Shown here: piece after piece, positions 49,852 through 58,797 of the stretch | How the letters are laid out: each line of letters starts with the position of its first letter | How positions within the stretch are numbered: the stretch's first letter is position 1 | NCBI GenBank assembly: GCA_964631725.1 | Contig: CAZVYX010000028.1 | Coordinates: forward strand, 1 to 64,000 | Length of the DNA: 64,000 bases | Origin: GCA-2731375 sp964631725 | GTDB lineage: Bacteria > Pseudomonadota > Alphaproteobacteria > GCA-2731375 | Reading direction: 5' to 3' | The notes under the pieces: model-generated | What the model saw: only the letters and a program-made list of their open reading frames with translations | Databases searched by the model: none | Told to the model about the DNA's origin: nothing | Program-made: the position numbers and the translations under genes

Positions 49852-51006
49852 ATGGATCAGGCAACGCAGGTACGGTTGACGAAGGAGATATTCAGCCATT
49901 TGGATGCCCGGACCACTGACCTGGCGACCGACATCATGTATCACGCGATCTCGGCCTATGATTCACCGCAGCGCCTGCAACAGGAGAAACGGATCCTGTT
50001 TCGGAAATACCCATTGTTGATGGGGCTGAGCAGACAATTGTCGGCGCCAGGTGATTTTCTGACGGAAGATTTTTCCGGTGTGCCCATCGTCGTCGTCCGC
50101 GATGGCGACGGTGTCGTGCGGGCGTTCCTGAATGTCTGCCAACATCGCGGTGCGCGGGTCGCCGAGGGCTGCGGCAATACCGGTCGCAGCTTTACCTGTC
50201 CCTATCATGGCTGGAGCTTTGATCTGAGCGGCAAGTTGATGGGGGTGCCCCATGCCAGGAATTTCGGTGGTATGGACAAGGATAGTCGGGGCCTGGTGGA
50301 ACTGCCCGCGGTCGAGCGTGACGGGCTGATATGGGCCATCCCCACGCCGGCGGCGGATACATCTGTTGATATCGATGATTATCTGGCCGGCCTGGGAGAG
50401 GAATTGGCGAACTATGGACTGGCCGGGTATCACCATTATGAAACCCGCATTCTGCATCGTAAATTGAACTGGAAGATCGTCATCGACACCTTTCTGGAGC
50501 CCTACCATTTCGCGTTTTTGCACGCCAATACGGTCGGCCCCATATTTTTCCCCAATCTCTGCCTGTTTGAAGGCTTCGGGCCGCATCTGCGGGAAACCCT
50601 GCCGCGGCGAAGCATTGAAACCTTGCGCACCCTGCCGGAGGGCGAATGGGATCTGATCACCCATACCGCATTGGTCTATGTCCTGTTTCCCAACACGGTG
50701 TTGGTGATGCAGGGCGATCATGTGGAGACCTGGCGGGTCTTTCCAAAAGCCGACAAAGCGGGCGAGTGCGTCATGTATCTGGATTTCTTTGTTCCCGAGC
50801 CGGCGGAAACGGAAAGTGCGAAACGGCATTGGGACCGCAACATGGATTTGACCATCCGCACTGTCGATCAGGAGGATTTCCCGGTCGGCGAGGGCATTCA
50901 ATCGGGCTTCGCCGCGCAGGCGCAGGATGAAATGGTGTTTGGCCGCAACGAACCGGCCTTGGCGCATTTCGAGCGATCGGTGAACGAGGCGGTGGCGGAC
51001 GGATGA
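49852..51006 (+). CDS. Rieske-type aromatic-ring-hydroxylating oxygenase, alpha subunit
   Basis: A 384-residue oxygenase. The Rieske [2Fe-2S] cluster ligands are C-x-H in NVCQHRGARV and C-x2-H in FTCPYHGWSF. The mononuclear iron site is seen in DTFLEPYHFAFLHANT (His-x4-His) with a C-terminal acidic ligand. Such enzymes dihydroxylate or demethylate aromatics or amines, using an electron-transfer partner that is not encoded nearby. ATG at 49852 has AGGGGA upstream. The ATGA overlap with the next gene implies a two-gene operon. Confidence 0.87.
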   Translation: MDQATQVRLTKEIFSHLDARTTDLATDIMYHAISAYDSPQRLQQEKRILFRKYPLLMGLSRQLSAPGDFLTEDFSGVPIVVVRDGDGVVRAFLNVCQHRGARVAEGCGNTGRSFTCPYHGWSFDLSGKLMGVPHARNFGGMDKDSRGLVELPAVERDGLIWAIPTPAADTSVDIDDYLAGLGEELANYGLAGYHHYETRILHRKLNWKIVIDTFLEPYHFAFLHANTVGPIFFPNLCLFEGFGPHLRETLPRRSIETLRTLPEGEWDLITHTALVYVLFPNTVLVMQGDHVETWRVFPKADKAGECVMYLDFFVPEPAETESAKRHWDRNMDLTIRTVDQEDFPVGEGIQSGFAAQAQDEMVFGRNEPALAHFERSVNEAVADG

Positions 51007-51851
51007 TACGCAGGAATTCCTCTACCGTTAAAGTGCGTCCGGTCAGCGGCGGTATCGGCGCCGAAATCAACGGCGTCGATTTAGCCGACGAACTGTCCGA
51101 GGAAACCGTGTCCGAGGTACGCCAGGCGCTATTGGATCACTTGGTCATTTTCTTTCGCGATCAGGAGATTGCGCCGGCGCAGCAATTGGCATTTGTCCGG
51201 CGCTTCGGCGAACCGGATATCTACCCTTTTGTCAAGGGTCTGGATGACTATCCCGAAATCACGCCAATCTTGAAATTGCCGGAGGAAACCGTCAACTTTG
51301 GCGGAATTTGGCATTCCGATACGGTCTATCAGTCGGAACCGCCCATGGGCACCGTGCTGTATGCCAAGGAATTGCCGCCATCAGGTGGCGATACCCTATT
51401 CGCCAATCAGTATCGGGCCTATGAAACGCTTTCGGAGCCGTTGCGCAATTTTCTCGATGGCCTGACGGCGATCAACAGCGCCGCCAAGGGGACCGCCAGC
51501 AAAACCCGTGCCGACCGTGTCGCGGACGCGGGCACCGGCCTGGCGGCGGAGGTGATGGAGGCCGAGCATCCCGTCGTTCGCACCCACCCCGAGACCGGGC
51601 GCAAGGCGCTGTTCGTAAATATCGGCCACACGGTCCGCTTCGCCGGTATGACGGAAGAGGAAAGCGCGCCGATCCTGGATTTTCTCTATCGTCACCAAAT
51701 CAAACCGGAATTTAGCTACCGCTTTGTCTGGCGGCCGGGCTCTCTGGCGTTTTGGGATAATCGGTGTGCCCAGCACTATCCGGTCAATGACTATCATGGC
51801 CATACGCGGCTTTTGCATCGGATCACCTTGAAGGGTGATAAACCCTTCTGA
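51003..51851 (+). CDS. TauD/TfdA family 2OG-Fe(II) dioxygenase
   Basis: A 282-residue oxygenase: iron ligands in IWHSDTVYQSEPP (His-x-Asp) and His in CAQHYPVNDYHG, with the Arg in RLLHRITLKGD binding 2-oxoglutarate. It hydroxylates sulfonates, herbicides or other acids. The four-base overlap with the Rieske gene suggests the two act in sequence on one compound, which I cannot identify. The gene ends about 45 bases before the convergent kinase gene. Confidence 0.85.
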   Translation: MIRRNSSTVKVRPVSGGIGAEINGVDLADELSEETVSEVRQALLDHLVIFFRDQEIAPAQQLAFVRRFGEPDIYPFVKGLDDYPEITPILKLPEETVNFGGIWHSDTVYQSEPPMGTVLYAKELPPSGGDTLFANQYRAYETLSEPLRNFLDGLTAINSAAKGTASKTRADRVADAGTGLAAEVMEAEHPVVRTHPETGRKALFVNIGHTVRFAGMTEEESAPILDFLYRHQIKPEFSYRFVWRPGSLAFWDNRCAQHYPVNDYHGHTRLLHRITLKGDKPF

Positions 51852-51897
51852 CATACAGCGCCGCGCCAATCGCCGCGCCGTGGTCACCTGAACGGCC

Positions 51898-53820
51898 CTA
51901 ACCCGGGGGTTGGTTACGCGTTATGACGCGTTCGGATGGCAGCACTATCTGAACCGTGGTGCCGGTGTTCAGTTCGCTGCTGATCAGCAGTTCTCCGCCA
52001 TGCGCCTCGGTCAACTGCCGAGCCAGGGACAGGCCAAGCCCGGTGCCTTCGTAACTGCGTGACAGCGAGGAGTCGATCTGTCCAAAGGGTTCCAATGCCC
52101 TGGGAATATCTTCGGGACGCATGCCGATGCCGCTATCACTGACGGTCACTATCATATATCCGGATGGATCAACGCCGGCGCCGACCCGAACATAACCCCC
52201 GGCCTCGGTAAATTTGATCGCGTTGGACAGCAGGTTGATCAGGATTTGCTTCATCCGGCGCAGGTCAATCATGACGGCCGGCAGATCATTCGCGATCTCC
52301 AGTTCGATCCGAACCTTGGCGGCGACGGCCCGCTCCCGCACCAGGGGCAGGCAGGCCTGGATGACATCGGCGATGACATTTTCAGATTCTTCCAGTTCGT
52401 CCTGGCCCTCCTCAATCCGGGACAGGTCGAGGATATCATTGATAATGGCCAGCAAATGCTGGCCGCTGGCATGGATGTCGCTGGCATATTCGCCGTAATG
52501 GGCATCGCCCAGGGGGCCGAACAGTTCCTGTTGAATAATCTCGGAGAAACCCGAAATCGCATTCAGGGGTGTGCGCAGTTCGTGGCTCATGTTCGCCAAG
52601 AACATGGATTTTGCCCGGCTGGCCTGCTCCGCCTGTTCCTTGGCGGCATGCAGGTCGGCCTCGGCGCGCTTTAGGCCGGTGATGTCGCTAACCGCCAGGA
52701 CCCGTTCGCCATTGGCCAGCAATTGCACGTTGATACGGACCCAGGAGCCATCGCCCAGCACCATGTCTACCGGACCATCCGGTTCGTGAAACTGCCGCAG
52801 CCGCTGTTGAATGAACTCTTCCGGCGCGGCGCTGTGCGCGCCATCGAAATAGCCCGTCTGCAGGTTGGCCCTGATAACTTCCTCGAACGAGATGCCCGGC
52901 TGGATCAGATCAATGATCTTTCGGTTCAAATCCCGGAAGGCTTCGTTGCAAAACACCAGGCGGTCCTGGCTGTCGAACAGCGCCATGGTTTCGTCCAGAT
53001 GATCCATCGCGGTGGCAATGCGTTCGCCATCGGATTTGGCTTGCTCGCGAAATGCGATCTCGCCCGTAACGTCGGTGGCGACGCCGCGATAACCGCGATA
53101 AACACCATCCTTGTCGTAAAAGGGGGCTCCCGAAGTGCGAAACCAAAGAACCCTGCCGTCGTCAAATTTGGGCTGGGTGATGAGATCCTTGAACGGTTTG
53201 CGTTCCGACAGGGTACGGCGATGGATTTGCTCGCCATCCTCGTCGGCAAATTTACTGATCAGGTCGAACCTGTTCCTGCCGTAACGGGTGTCCGGTTCGG
53301 CGTCTGCGCTACGGCTGAAATTATTGGAGAACCAAGTGTAGTTATTGTTCTCGTCCATTTCCCAAAACCAGCCCGATCCCGCCTCGGCGAAATCGAGCAG
53401 TCGGCGATCACTGTCCAAGACCGCCGCGGCCGAGGCATGCTGTGCGGATATATCCCGGCAGGTGATCAGAAATCTGTCGTCGGCAACGGGGCGTCCGTGC
53501 AGTTCCAGGCAGCGGCCCTCCGCCCACACGGGGTCGAGACGCCACTCCTGCCGCATCGTTGCTTGGGCGATCAGGTCGTCCGCCGAGCCGCAACCTTCGC
53601 AAGCGCCGAAATCACCCCGTATATGGCAATAGCGCAGCGCTTCGGCGAAATCTTTTCCTGTCTCCAGGAAACCCGCCGGTACCCGGAGGTAATCTCTCAG
53701 CAGTTCGTTGAGCAATAAAATGCGCCGATTGCCGCTAATTACTGCCAGGCCCAAATCAATGCCGTTCAGGGCCTCCAGCAGGCAATCGTTTTCCAGCGTG
53801 TCTGTCACGTCTCCAACCAA
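51898..53820 (-). CDS. PAS-domain sensor histidine kinase, orphan
   Basis: A 640-residue cytoplasmic kinase with no membrane spans. Three PAS-like modules are seen: residues 20-140 (first, with a Cys-rich insert CHIRGDFGACEGCGS at about 63-78), 140-265 and 275-395. The H-box is ANMSHELRTPLN (about 410) with phospho-acceptor His. The ATP domain has NLLSNAIKF, DSGIGM, and GTGLGLSLARQL. No response regulator gene adjoins it. The first PAS could bind a cofactor through its cysteines. It converges on the TauD gene. Confidence 0.87.
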   Translation of the reverse strand: MVGDVTDTLENDCLLEALNGIDLGLAVISGNRRILLLNELLRDYLRVPAGFLETGKDFAEALRYCHIRGDFGACEGCGSADDLIAQATMRQEWRLDPVWAEGRCLELHGRPVADDRFLITCRDISAQHASAAAVLDSDRRLLDFAEAGSGWFWEMDENNNYTWFSNNFSRSADAEPDTRYGRNRFDLISKFADEDGEQIHRRTLSERKPFKDLITQPKFDDGRVLWFRTSGAPFYDKDGVYRGYRGVATDVTGEIAFREQAKSDGERIATAMDHLDETMALFDSQDRLVFCNEAFRDLNRKIIDLIQPGISFEEVIRANLQTGYFDGAHSAAPEEFIQQRLRQFHEPDGPVDMVLGDGSWVRINVQLLANGERVLAVSDITGLKRAEADLHAAKEQAEQASRAKSMFLANMSHELRTPLNAISGFSEIIQQELFGPLGDAHYGEYASDIHASGQHLLAIINDILDLSRIEEGQDELEESENVIADVIQACLPLVRERAVAAKVRIELEIANDLPAVMIDLRRMKQILINLLSNAIKFTEAGGYVRVGAGVDPSGYMIVTVSDSGIGMRPEDIPRALEPFGQIDSSLSRSYEGTGLGLSLARQLTEAHGGELLISSELNTGTTVQIVLPSERVITRNQPPG

Positions 53821-53910
53821 AAATCCTATACCCAGCCCCCGAGGTAATCGACGGCAACTGTCTCACGCAGTGCCATTATGGCAAGAAAATGCAAAATACC
53901 TTCCATTCGA

Positions 53911-54828
53911 TTAACCCAAAAGAAATATCCATAACGGCACGGTCGCGGCCGCCAGCAAGGTGCTGGCGATGATGACGGTGGCTGACAACGTGGCATCGCC
54001 GCCGAGTTGCCGGGCCAGAATATAGCTGCCGGGCGGTACCGGCATGATGGCGTAGATTAAGACCGCCATGCGATTTAGTCCATCCACCTGAAACAGCCAA
54101 ATCGCGGCCAGCGCCAACAACGGCATCAGGACGAGGCGGGCCAAACAGGCCATGGCGACAGCCTGTCCGCTGCGCCGCAAGGCGCGAAAATCAAGGCCGG
54201 CACCGGCCGCCAACAATCCCAGGGGCAGGGCGGCCCGGCTTAGGATATCGAAGAAAGGGTCGAGAACCCATGGCAGGCCGATACCGCTAAGGCTGAGAGC
54301 CACGCCCAGCAAAACCGCCAGGATCATTGGATTGCTCAGAACGGTCAGTACCAATTGCCACTTGCTGGTTTTGCCCCTGAGCCTACCGTAGCGGCCCAGC
54401 ACGCTGACCGATATCAGATTGGCGAGGGGGGTAACAAAAGCCACGATGACGGAAAAAATGGTCAACCCGGCTTCCTGATAAAGTCCCGCCGCGATGGCGA
54501 AACCGATATAGGAATTGAAGCGTATCGTGCTTTGCACCAGCGAGGTGAAGGCGGGACCGTCCATTGCCAAATGGCGGCGCAGCAATAGCAGCACCGCCGT
54601 TGCCGTCAGCACGATCAGCACCGCCGCCGCCGCCGCCGGCAGGACATCCAATTGCGAAACATCAACATTTGCGAAATTGCGCACCAGCAGGGCGGGCAGC
54701 AGGATATAGAAAACCAGCGGATCCAGCAGGCGCCAGAATTCATCACCGGGAAAACGCCGCAGGCGCAGCAGCCAGCCCAGCCCCAACAACATGAAGATCG
54801 GCAGGATAACGCTAAGGGTCGTTAGCAT
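53911..54828 (-). CDS. AEC (auxin efflux carrier) family transporter
   Basis: A 305-residue membrane protein with ten predicted spans and the two-half symmetry of AEC carriers (LLGLGWLLRLRRFPGDEF near the start, a conserved Asn/Pro-rich turn in the middle NPMILAVLLGVALS). Family members export organic anions such as malonate or malate. It is followed 15 bases downstream on the same strand by nothing; the fusion phosphoesterase gene lies upstream and may be co-transcribed. Confidence 0.82.
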   Translation of the reverse strand: MLTTLSVILPIFMLLGLGWLLRLRRFPGDEFWRLLDPLVFYILLPALLVRNFANVDVSQLDVLPAAAAAVLIVLTATAVLLLLRRHLAMDGPAFTSLVQSTIRFNSYIGFAIAAGLYQEAGLTIFSVIVAFVTPLANLISVSVLGRYGRLRGKTSKWQLVLTVLSNPMILAVLLGVALSLSGIGLPWVLDPFFDILSRAALPLGLLAAGAGLDFRALRRSGQAVAMACLARLVLMPLLALAAIWLFQVDGLNRMAVLIYAIMPVPPGSYILARQLGGDATLSATVIIASTLLAAATVPLWIFLLG

Positions 54829-54843
54829 TGCCGTTTCCCAGCC

Positions 54844-56472
54844 TCAGCCCAGCAGTTCCCTGGCTAGGGCCGCCAAGTCCGCCATATAGGCGGTTGGTTG
54901 ATGCGCACTGCCGGGATCGACCGGGTTGCCGCTTTTGACCTGGACGGAACGCAGCCCGGCGGCTGTCGCCCCGGCGATATCGGTTTCCGCCGTGTCGCCG
55001 ACCACCGCGACCGTATCCGCCGCCAGCCCCAGACGCTCCAGCGCCAACGCAAAGATTGCACTGTTCGGCTTGCCCGCGACATAGGCGGTCTGGCCGCTGG
55101 CGGCTTCAAGGAAGGCCACCACGGCGCCCGCTTCCGGCTCCACCCCGGTCTCGCCCGGCAACATCCTGTCCGGATTGGTGGCGATCAGTTTGGCGCCCCG
55201 GTGCAAATGGCCGACCGCCGCGGACAGCCGGGAGAGCGGCATATCCATATCGAAGCCGGCAACTACGAAGTCCGGCTGTTCGCTCTCGACGGCGCCGGCG
55301 GCACGCAATTCCCGCGCCAGGGCCGCACTGCCGGCGATGAAGACGCCGGGCGCCTCGCCCTGTTTTGCCAGATATAACGCCGTCGCCTGGCCGGCGGTGA
55401 CAATGCGTTCGGCGGCCAGTTCAATCCCCAGGCCGGCAAGCTTGCTGCTGTAATCCTGGGCCGAGGCGCGGGCATTGTTGGTCAGGGCGGCGATTTCGAT
55501 GCCCGCCCCCTGCAGGGCGGTCACGGCCTCCACCGCGCCGGGAACGGCGACGCCGCCATGATAAAGCACGCCGTCCATGTCCAGGATCAAGCCGGCGATA
55601 TTGTCCAGATCTTGCGGGATGCTTTGCTGCCGTAACAATGTTTCGAAGCTCGGCAGGGGCTGGCGCCAATGGGCGTTCAGGCCACGCACCGGCACCGCCA
55701 GGGAGATTTCGTCCCGGCCATGGGTGCGCCAGCGGATCTCGTGGTCGACCTCGATCGTGGCCCAGGCCCCGGCCGCCGCCCCCTCGGTGGTGAAACTCTC
55801 GCTCAGGGACTGCACGGTGATGTAGGGAATGCCATCAATCAGGTTGACGTCATTCCAATGCACATGGCCGGCGACGCACAGGACGACGTTTCCGGCCTCG
55901 CGTATCAGGGCCTGAATTTCCCGCGCGTGCGGCAGGCCGCCAAAGCGTTCATTGTTGTCAAAATAGAAATTACTGTTCATGGAGCCGCCATCAAGCGGTA
56001 CGTGGGTAAAGATGATCGCGGGCAGATTGGTCGCCGCCAAATCAGCGGCCAGCCATTTCAGATCGCCGGGATTGGGCAGAAATCCCTCGGGACGATGGAT
56101 TTCGCAATCCATCTGCCAGAAAACCAGATGCCGACCGGCGACATCGACGCTGTAATGGCCCATGTCCTGGCCCAGGATCCTGGCGTTGTCGTCGTTGGAC
56201 AGGTGGATCTGATCGTGATTGCCCATCAAATGCCGGTGCGGGCTGGGCATGTCCGTAAACGCATCGGCGATTTCTTCCAGCAATTCGCGGTCGGTCGGGA
56301 TGTCGATATCGGATATGCGATCGCCCAGTTCGGCGATGAAATGCGGCTGGTAGCTTTTGGCAAAGGCCTTGAAATCCCGCAACGAAGGCAAAGCCGCGGT
56401 GCCGACCTTGGTCAGTTTATCCGGGCCGTGATGAATGTCGGTGACAATGGCCAATCTTAAGGTTTCGGGCAT
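54844..56472 (-). CDS. Metallophosphoesterase fused to a HAD-IIA phosphatase
   Basis: A 542-residue fusion with both active sites intact. The N-terminal 270 residues are a CpdA/GpdQ-like phosphoesterase: Asp12-x-His14, Gly-Asp51, Gly84-Asn-His-Asp87, His157 and Gly-His203-x-His205. The C-terminal half (from about 293) is a NagD-like HAD-IIA phosphatase: Asp298-x-Asp300 (LILDMDGVLYHG), TNN at 331-333, a Lys in AGKPNS and GDTAETDI. So one chain could cleave a phosphodiester and then the phosphomonoester. It lies upstream of the AEC gene and downstream of ruvX on the same strand. Confidence 0.88.
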   Translation of the reverse strand: MPETLRLAIVTDIHHGPDKLTKVGTAALPSLRDFKAFAKSYQPHFIAELGDRISDIDIPTDRELLEEIADAFTDMPSPHRHLMGNHDQIHLSNDDNARILGQDMGHYSVDVAGRHLVFWQMDCEIHRPEGFLPNPGDLKWLAADLAATNLPAIIFTHVPLDGGSMNSNFYFDNNERFGGLPHAREIQALIREAGNVVLCVAGHVHWNDVNLIDGIPYITVQSLSESFTTEGAAAGAWATIEVDHEIRWRTHGRDEISLAVPVRGLNAHWRQPLPSFETLLRQQSIPQDLDNIAGLILDMDGVLYHGGVAVPGAVEAVTALQGAGIEIAALTNNARASAQDYSSKLAGLGIELAAERIVTAGQATALYLAKQGEAPGVFIAGSAALARELRAAGAVESEQPDFVVAGFDMDMPLSRLSAAVGHLHRGAKLIATNPDRMLPGETGVEPEAGAVVAFLEAASGQTAYVAGKPNSAIFALALERLGLAADTVAVVGDTAETDIAGATAAGLRSVQVKSGNPVDPGSAHQPTAYMADLAALARELLG

Positions 56473-56483
56473 ACCAGGCAGCT

Positions 56484-56951
56484 CTATTGCAAATTCAGGC
56501 GATCCATCAAACCCTGCAAGATATAGGCCGCCGCCAGCTTGTCTACTACTTCGGCCCGGCGTTTTCGGGTGCTGTCCATTTCGTCCACCAACATTCGCTG
56601 GACGGCGGCGGTGGACAGCCGTTCGTCCTGAAAGACAATGGGCAAATCACGCAGCGCCAGGACATTCTGGGCGAAGGCCCGGGTCGATTGGCAGCGGGGG
56701 CCTTCGCTGCCATCCATATTGAAGGGTAGGCCCAGGACCAGGGCCCCGACCTCGTGCTCATCGACCAGGGCGAACAGCCGCTCCGCATCGACGCCGAACT
56801 TACGCCGGCGGATGGTTTCCAGCGGCGTGGCGATGCGCCATGTGGTATCCGACAGGGCCAGGCCGATGGTCTTGCTGCCCAGGTCCAGGCCGAGCAGGCG
56901 TTTCGGTATGGCTACGGCGGCGCGCAACGCCTCGGGCTTGATCGTGGGCAT
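56484..56951 (-). CDS. ruvX: Putative pre-16S rRNA nuclease/Holliday junction resolvase YqgF
   Basis: A 155-residue RNase H-fold protein. LLGLDLGSKTIGLALSD carries the first catalytic Asp, and LGLPFNMDG and FQDERLSTAAVQRML carry the other acidic positions. YqgF matures 16S rRNA ends and was earlier named for Holliday junction resolution. It diverges from gatC. Confidence 0.93.
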   Translation of the reverse strand: MPTIKPEALRAAVAIPKRLLGLDLGSKTIGLALSDTTWRIATPLETIRRRKFGVDAERLFALVDEHEVGALVLGLPFNMDGSEGPRCQSTRAFAQNVLALRDLPIVFQDERLSTAAVQRMLVDEMDSTRKRRAEVVDKLAAAYILQGLMDRLNLQ

Positions 56952-57025
56952 ATCCGGTGTTAGCTTCCGCGCGCTCCAAAAAGAGGCGCAACTCCTAGAA
57001 TTTCAATGGACCGGAAAGGTCGCAC

Positions 57026-57313
57026 ATGTCGGTCGATAAAGCCACGGTCGCACGCATTGCCCATCTCGCCCGCATCGGCGTCGCCGAGGACGAGTTGGAG
57101 CCCTTGGCGGCGGAACTGTCGGGAATCCTGAACTGGATCGAACAACTGAACGAGGTCGACACCAATGACGTGCCGCCCATGGCCTCGGTGCATGACGAAA
57201 CCTTGCGCTGGCGCACGGATGTCATCAATGACGGCGACAAACAGGCGGACATCGTAGCCAATGCGCCCGATGGCCGGGATGGCTTTTTCACCGTGCCGAA
57301 AGTGGTTGAGTAA
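57026..57313 (+). CDS. gatC: Aspartyl/glutamyl-tRNA(Asn/Gln) amidotransferase subunit C
   Basis: A 95-residue GatC, the small belt-like subunit that holds GatA and GatB together. The start VDKATVARIAHLARIGV and the motif DVPPMASVHDETLRWRTD are typical. It overlaps gatA by one base (TAATG) and opens the operon; a GGAAAGG site lies about eight bases upstream. Confidence 0.96.
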   Translation: MSVDKATVARIAHLARIGVAEDELEPLAAELSGILNWIEQLNEVDTNDVPPMASVHDETLRWRTDVINDGDKQADIVANAPDGRDGFFTVPKVVE

Positions 57314-58797
57314 TGACTGAATTGACCGAACTGGGCATCGCCGAGGCGCGGGACCTGCTGGCCAGGGGCGAGTTGTCCTCGAAGGAACTGACCCAGGGCC
57401 ATATCGCGGCCGTGGCGGAGGCCGGTGCCTTGAACGCCATGGTGACCGAGACGCCGGAGATTGCCCTGGCCATGGCGGAAGCTTCCGATGCCCGCCGGCG
57501 CGGCAATGAAGTGGCTGCGCTGGAAGGTATTCCGCTGGCGATCAAGGATCTGTTCTGCACCGAAAATATCCTGACCACCGCCGGCAGCCATATTCTCGAC
57601 GGTTTTACCCCGCCCTACGAAAGCACGGTGACGGCCAATCTGTGGCGCGCCGGCGCGGTGATGCTGGGCAAGACCAACATGGACGAATTCGCCATGGGCT
57701 CGTCCAACGAAACCTCCTATCACGGCCCGGTGCAAAACCCCTGGCGCCGCAAGGGCGACAACCGGCCGTTGGTGCCGGGCGGCTCTTCCGGCGGCTCGGC
57801 GGCGGCGGTGGCGGGACGTTTCGCCATGGGCGCGACGGCGACCGATACCGGCGGCTCGATCCGGCAGCCGGCGGCCTTCACCGGCACCGTCGGCTGCAAG
57901 CCGACCTATGGCCGTTGCTCCCGCTGGGGCGTAGTGGCCTTTGCCTCGTCCCTGGATCAGGCCGGGCCGATCACCCGCAGCGTGCGCGACAATGCCATCA
58001 TGCTGGGCGCCATGTCCGGTTTCGACCCCAAGGATTCCACTTCCGCGAAACGGGATGTGCCGGATTTCGAGGCGGCTCTGAGCGGCGATATCCGGGGCCT
58101 GAAAATCGGCGTGCCCAAGGAATATGTGCTCGACGGCATGCCCGGCGAGATCGAAATCCTCTGGCAGCAGGGCATTGGCTGGCTGCGTGATGCCGGCGCC
58201 GAGATTGTCGATATTTCCCTGCCGCATACAAAATACGCCCTGCCGGCCTACTACATCGTGGCACCGGCCGAGGCCTCGTCCAATCTGGCCCGCTATGACG
58301 GTGTCCGTTTTGGCCTGCGCGAAGACGGCGGCGATTTGGTCGAAATGTACGAGAACACCCGCGCCGCCGGCTTTGGCGCCGAGGTGCGCCGCCGCGTCCT
58401 GATCGGTACCTATGTGCTGTCGGCGGGCTATTACGATGCCTATTATCTCAAGGCCCAGAAAGTACGCCGCCTGATTGCCCAGGATTTTCGCGACGTCTAC
58501 CAATCGGTGGATGCCATTCTGACGCCATCGGCGCCATCGGCCGCATTCGCACAGGGCGACAAGGCGGACGATCCCATCGCCATGTATCTCAACGATGTCT
58601 TTACCGTGCCCGCCAACCTGGCCGGGCTGCCGGGCATCTCCGTTCCTGCCGGCCTGTCGGACGAAGCATTGCCCCTGGGTTTGCAGGTTCTGGCGCCGGC
58701 CTTTGATGAAGAAACCATGTTCCGCGTCGCCGGCGTGTTGGAAGAGGCGGCGGCCTTTGATGCCGCACCCGAGCAATGGTGGAGGAGCGTCCCATGA
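57313..58797 (+). CDS. gatA: Aspartyl/glutamyl-tRNA amidotransferase subunit A
   Basis: A 494-residue amidase releasing ammonia from glutamine for tRNA amidation. The catalytic Ser-cisSer-Lys is seen as Lys in AIKDLFC, the serines in PGGSSGGSAAAVA and TDTGGSIRQPA. The C-terminal ends 'AAFDAAPEQWWRS'. It overlaps gatB by four bases (ATGA). Confidence 0.97.
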   Translation: MTELTELGIAEARDLLARGELSSKELTQGHIAAVAEAGALNAMVTETPEIALAMAEASDARRRGNEVAALEGIPLAIKDLFCTENILTTAGSHILDGFTPPYESTVTANLWRAGAVMLGKTNMDEFAMGSSNETSYHGPVQNPWRRKGDNRPLVPGGSSGGSAAAVAGRFAMGATATDTGGSIRQPAAFTGTVGCKPTYGRCSRWGVVAFASSLDQAGPITRSVRDNAIMLGAMSGFDPKDSTSAKRDVPDFEAALSGDIRGLKIGVPKEYVLDGMPGEIEILWQQGIGWLRDAGAEIVDISLPHTKYALPAYYIVAPAEASSNLARYDGVRFGLREDGGDLVEMYENTRAAGFGAEVRRRVLIGTYVLSAGYYDAYYLKAQKVRRLIAQDFRDVYQSVDAILTPSAPSAAFAQGDKADDPIAMYLNDVFTVPANLAGLPGISVPAGLSDEALPLGLQVLAPAFDEETMFRVAGVLEEAAAFDAAPEQWWRSVP

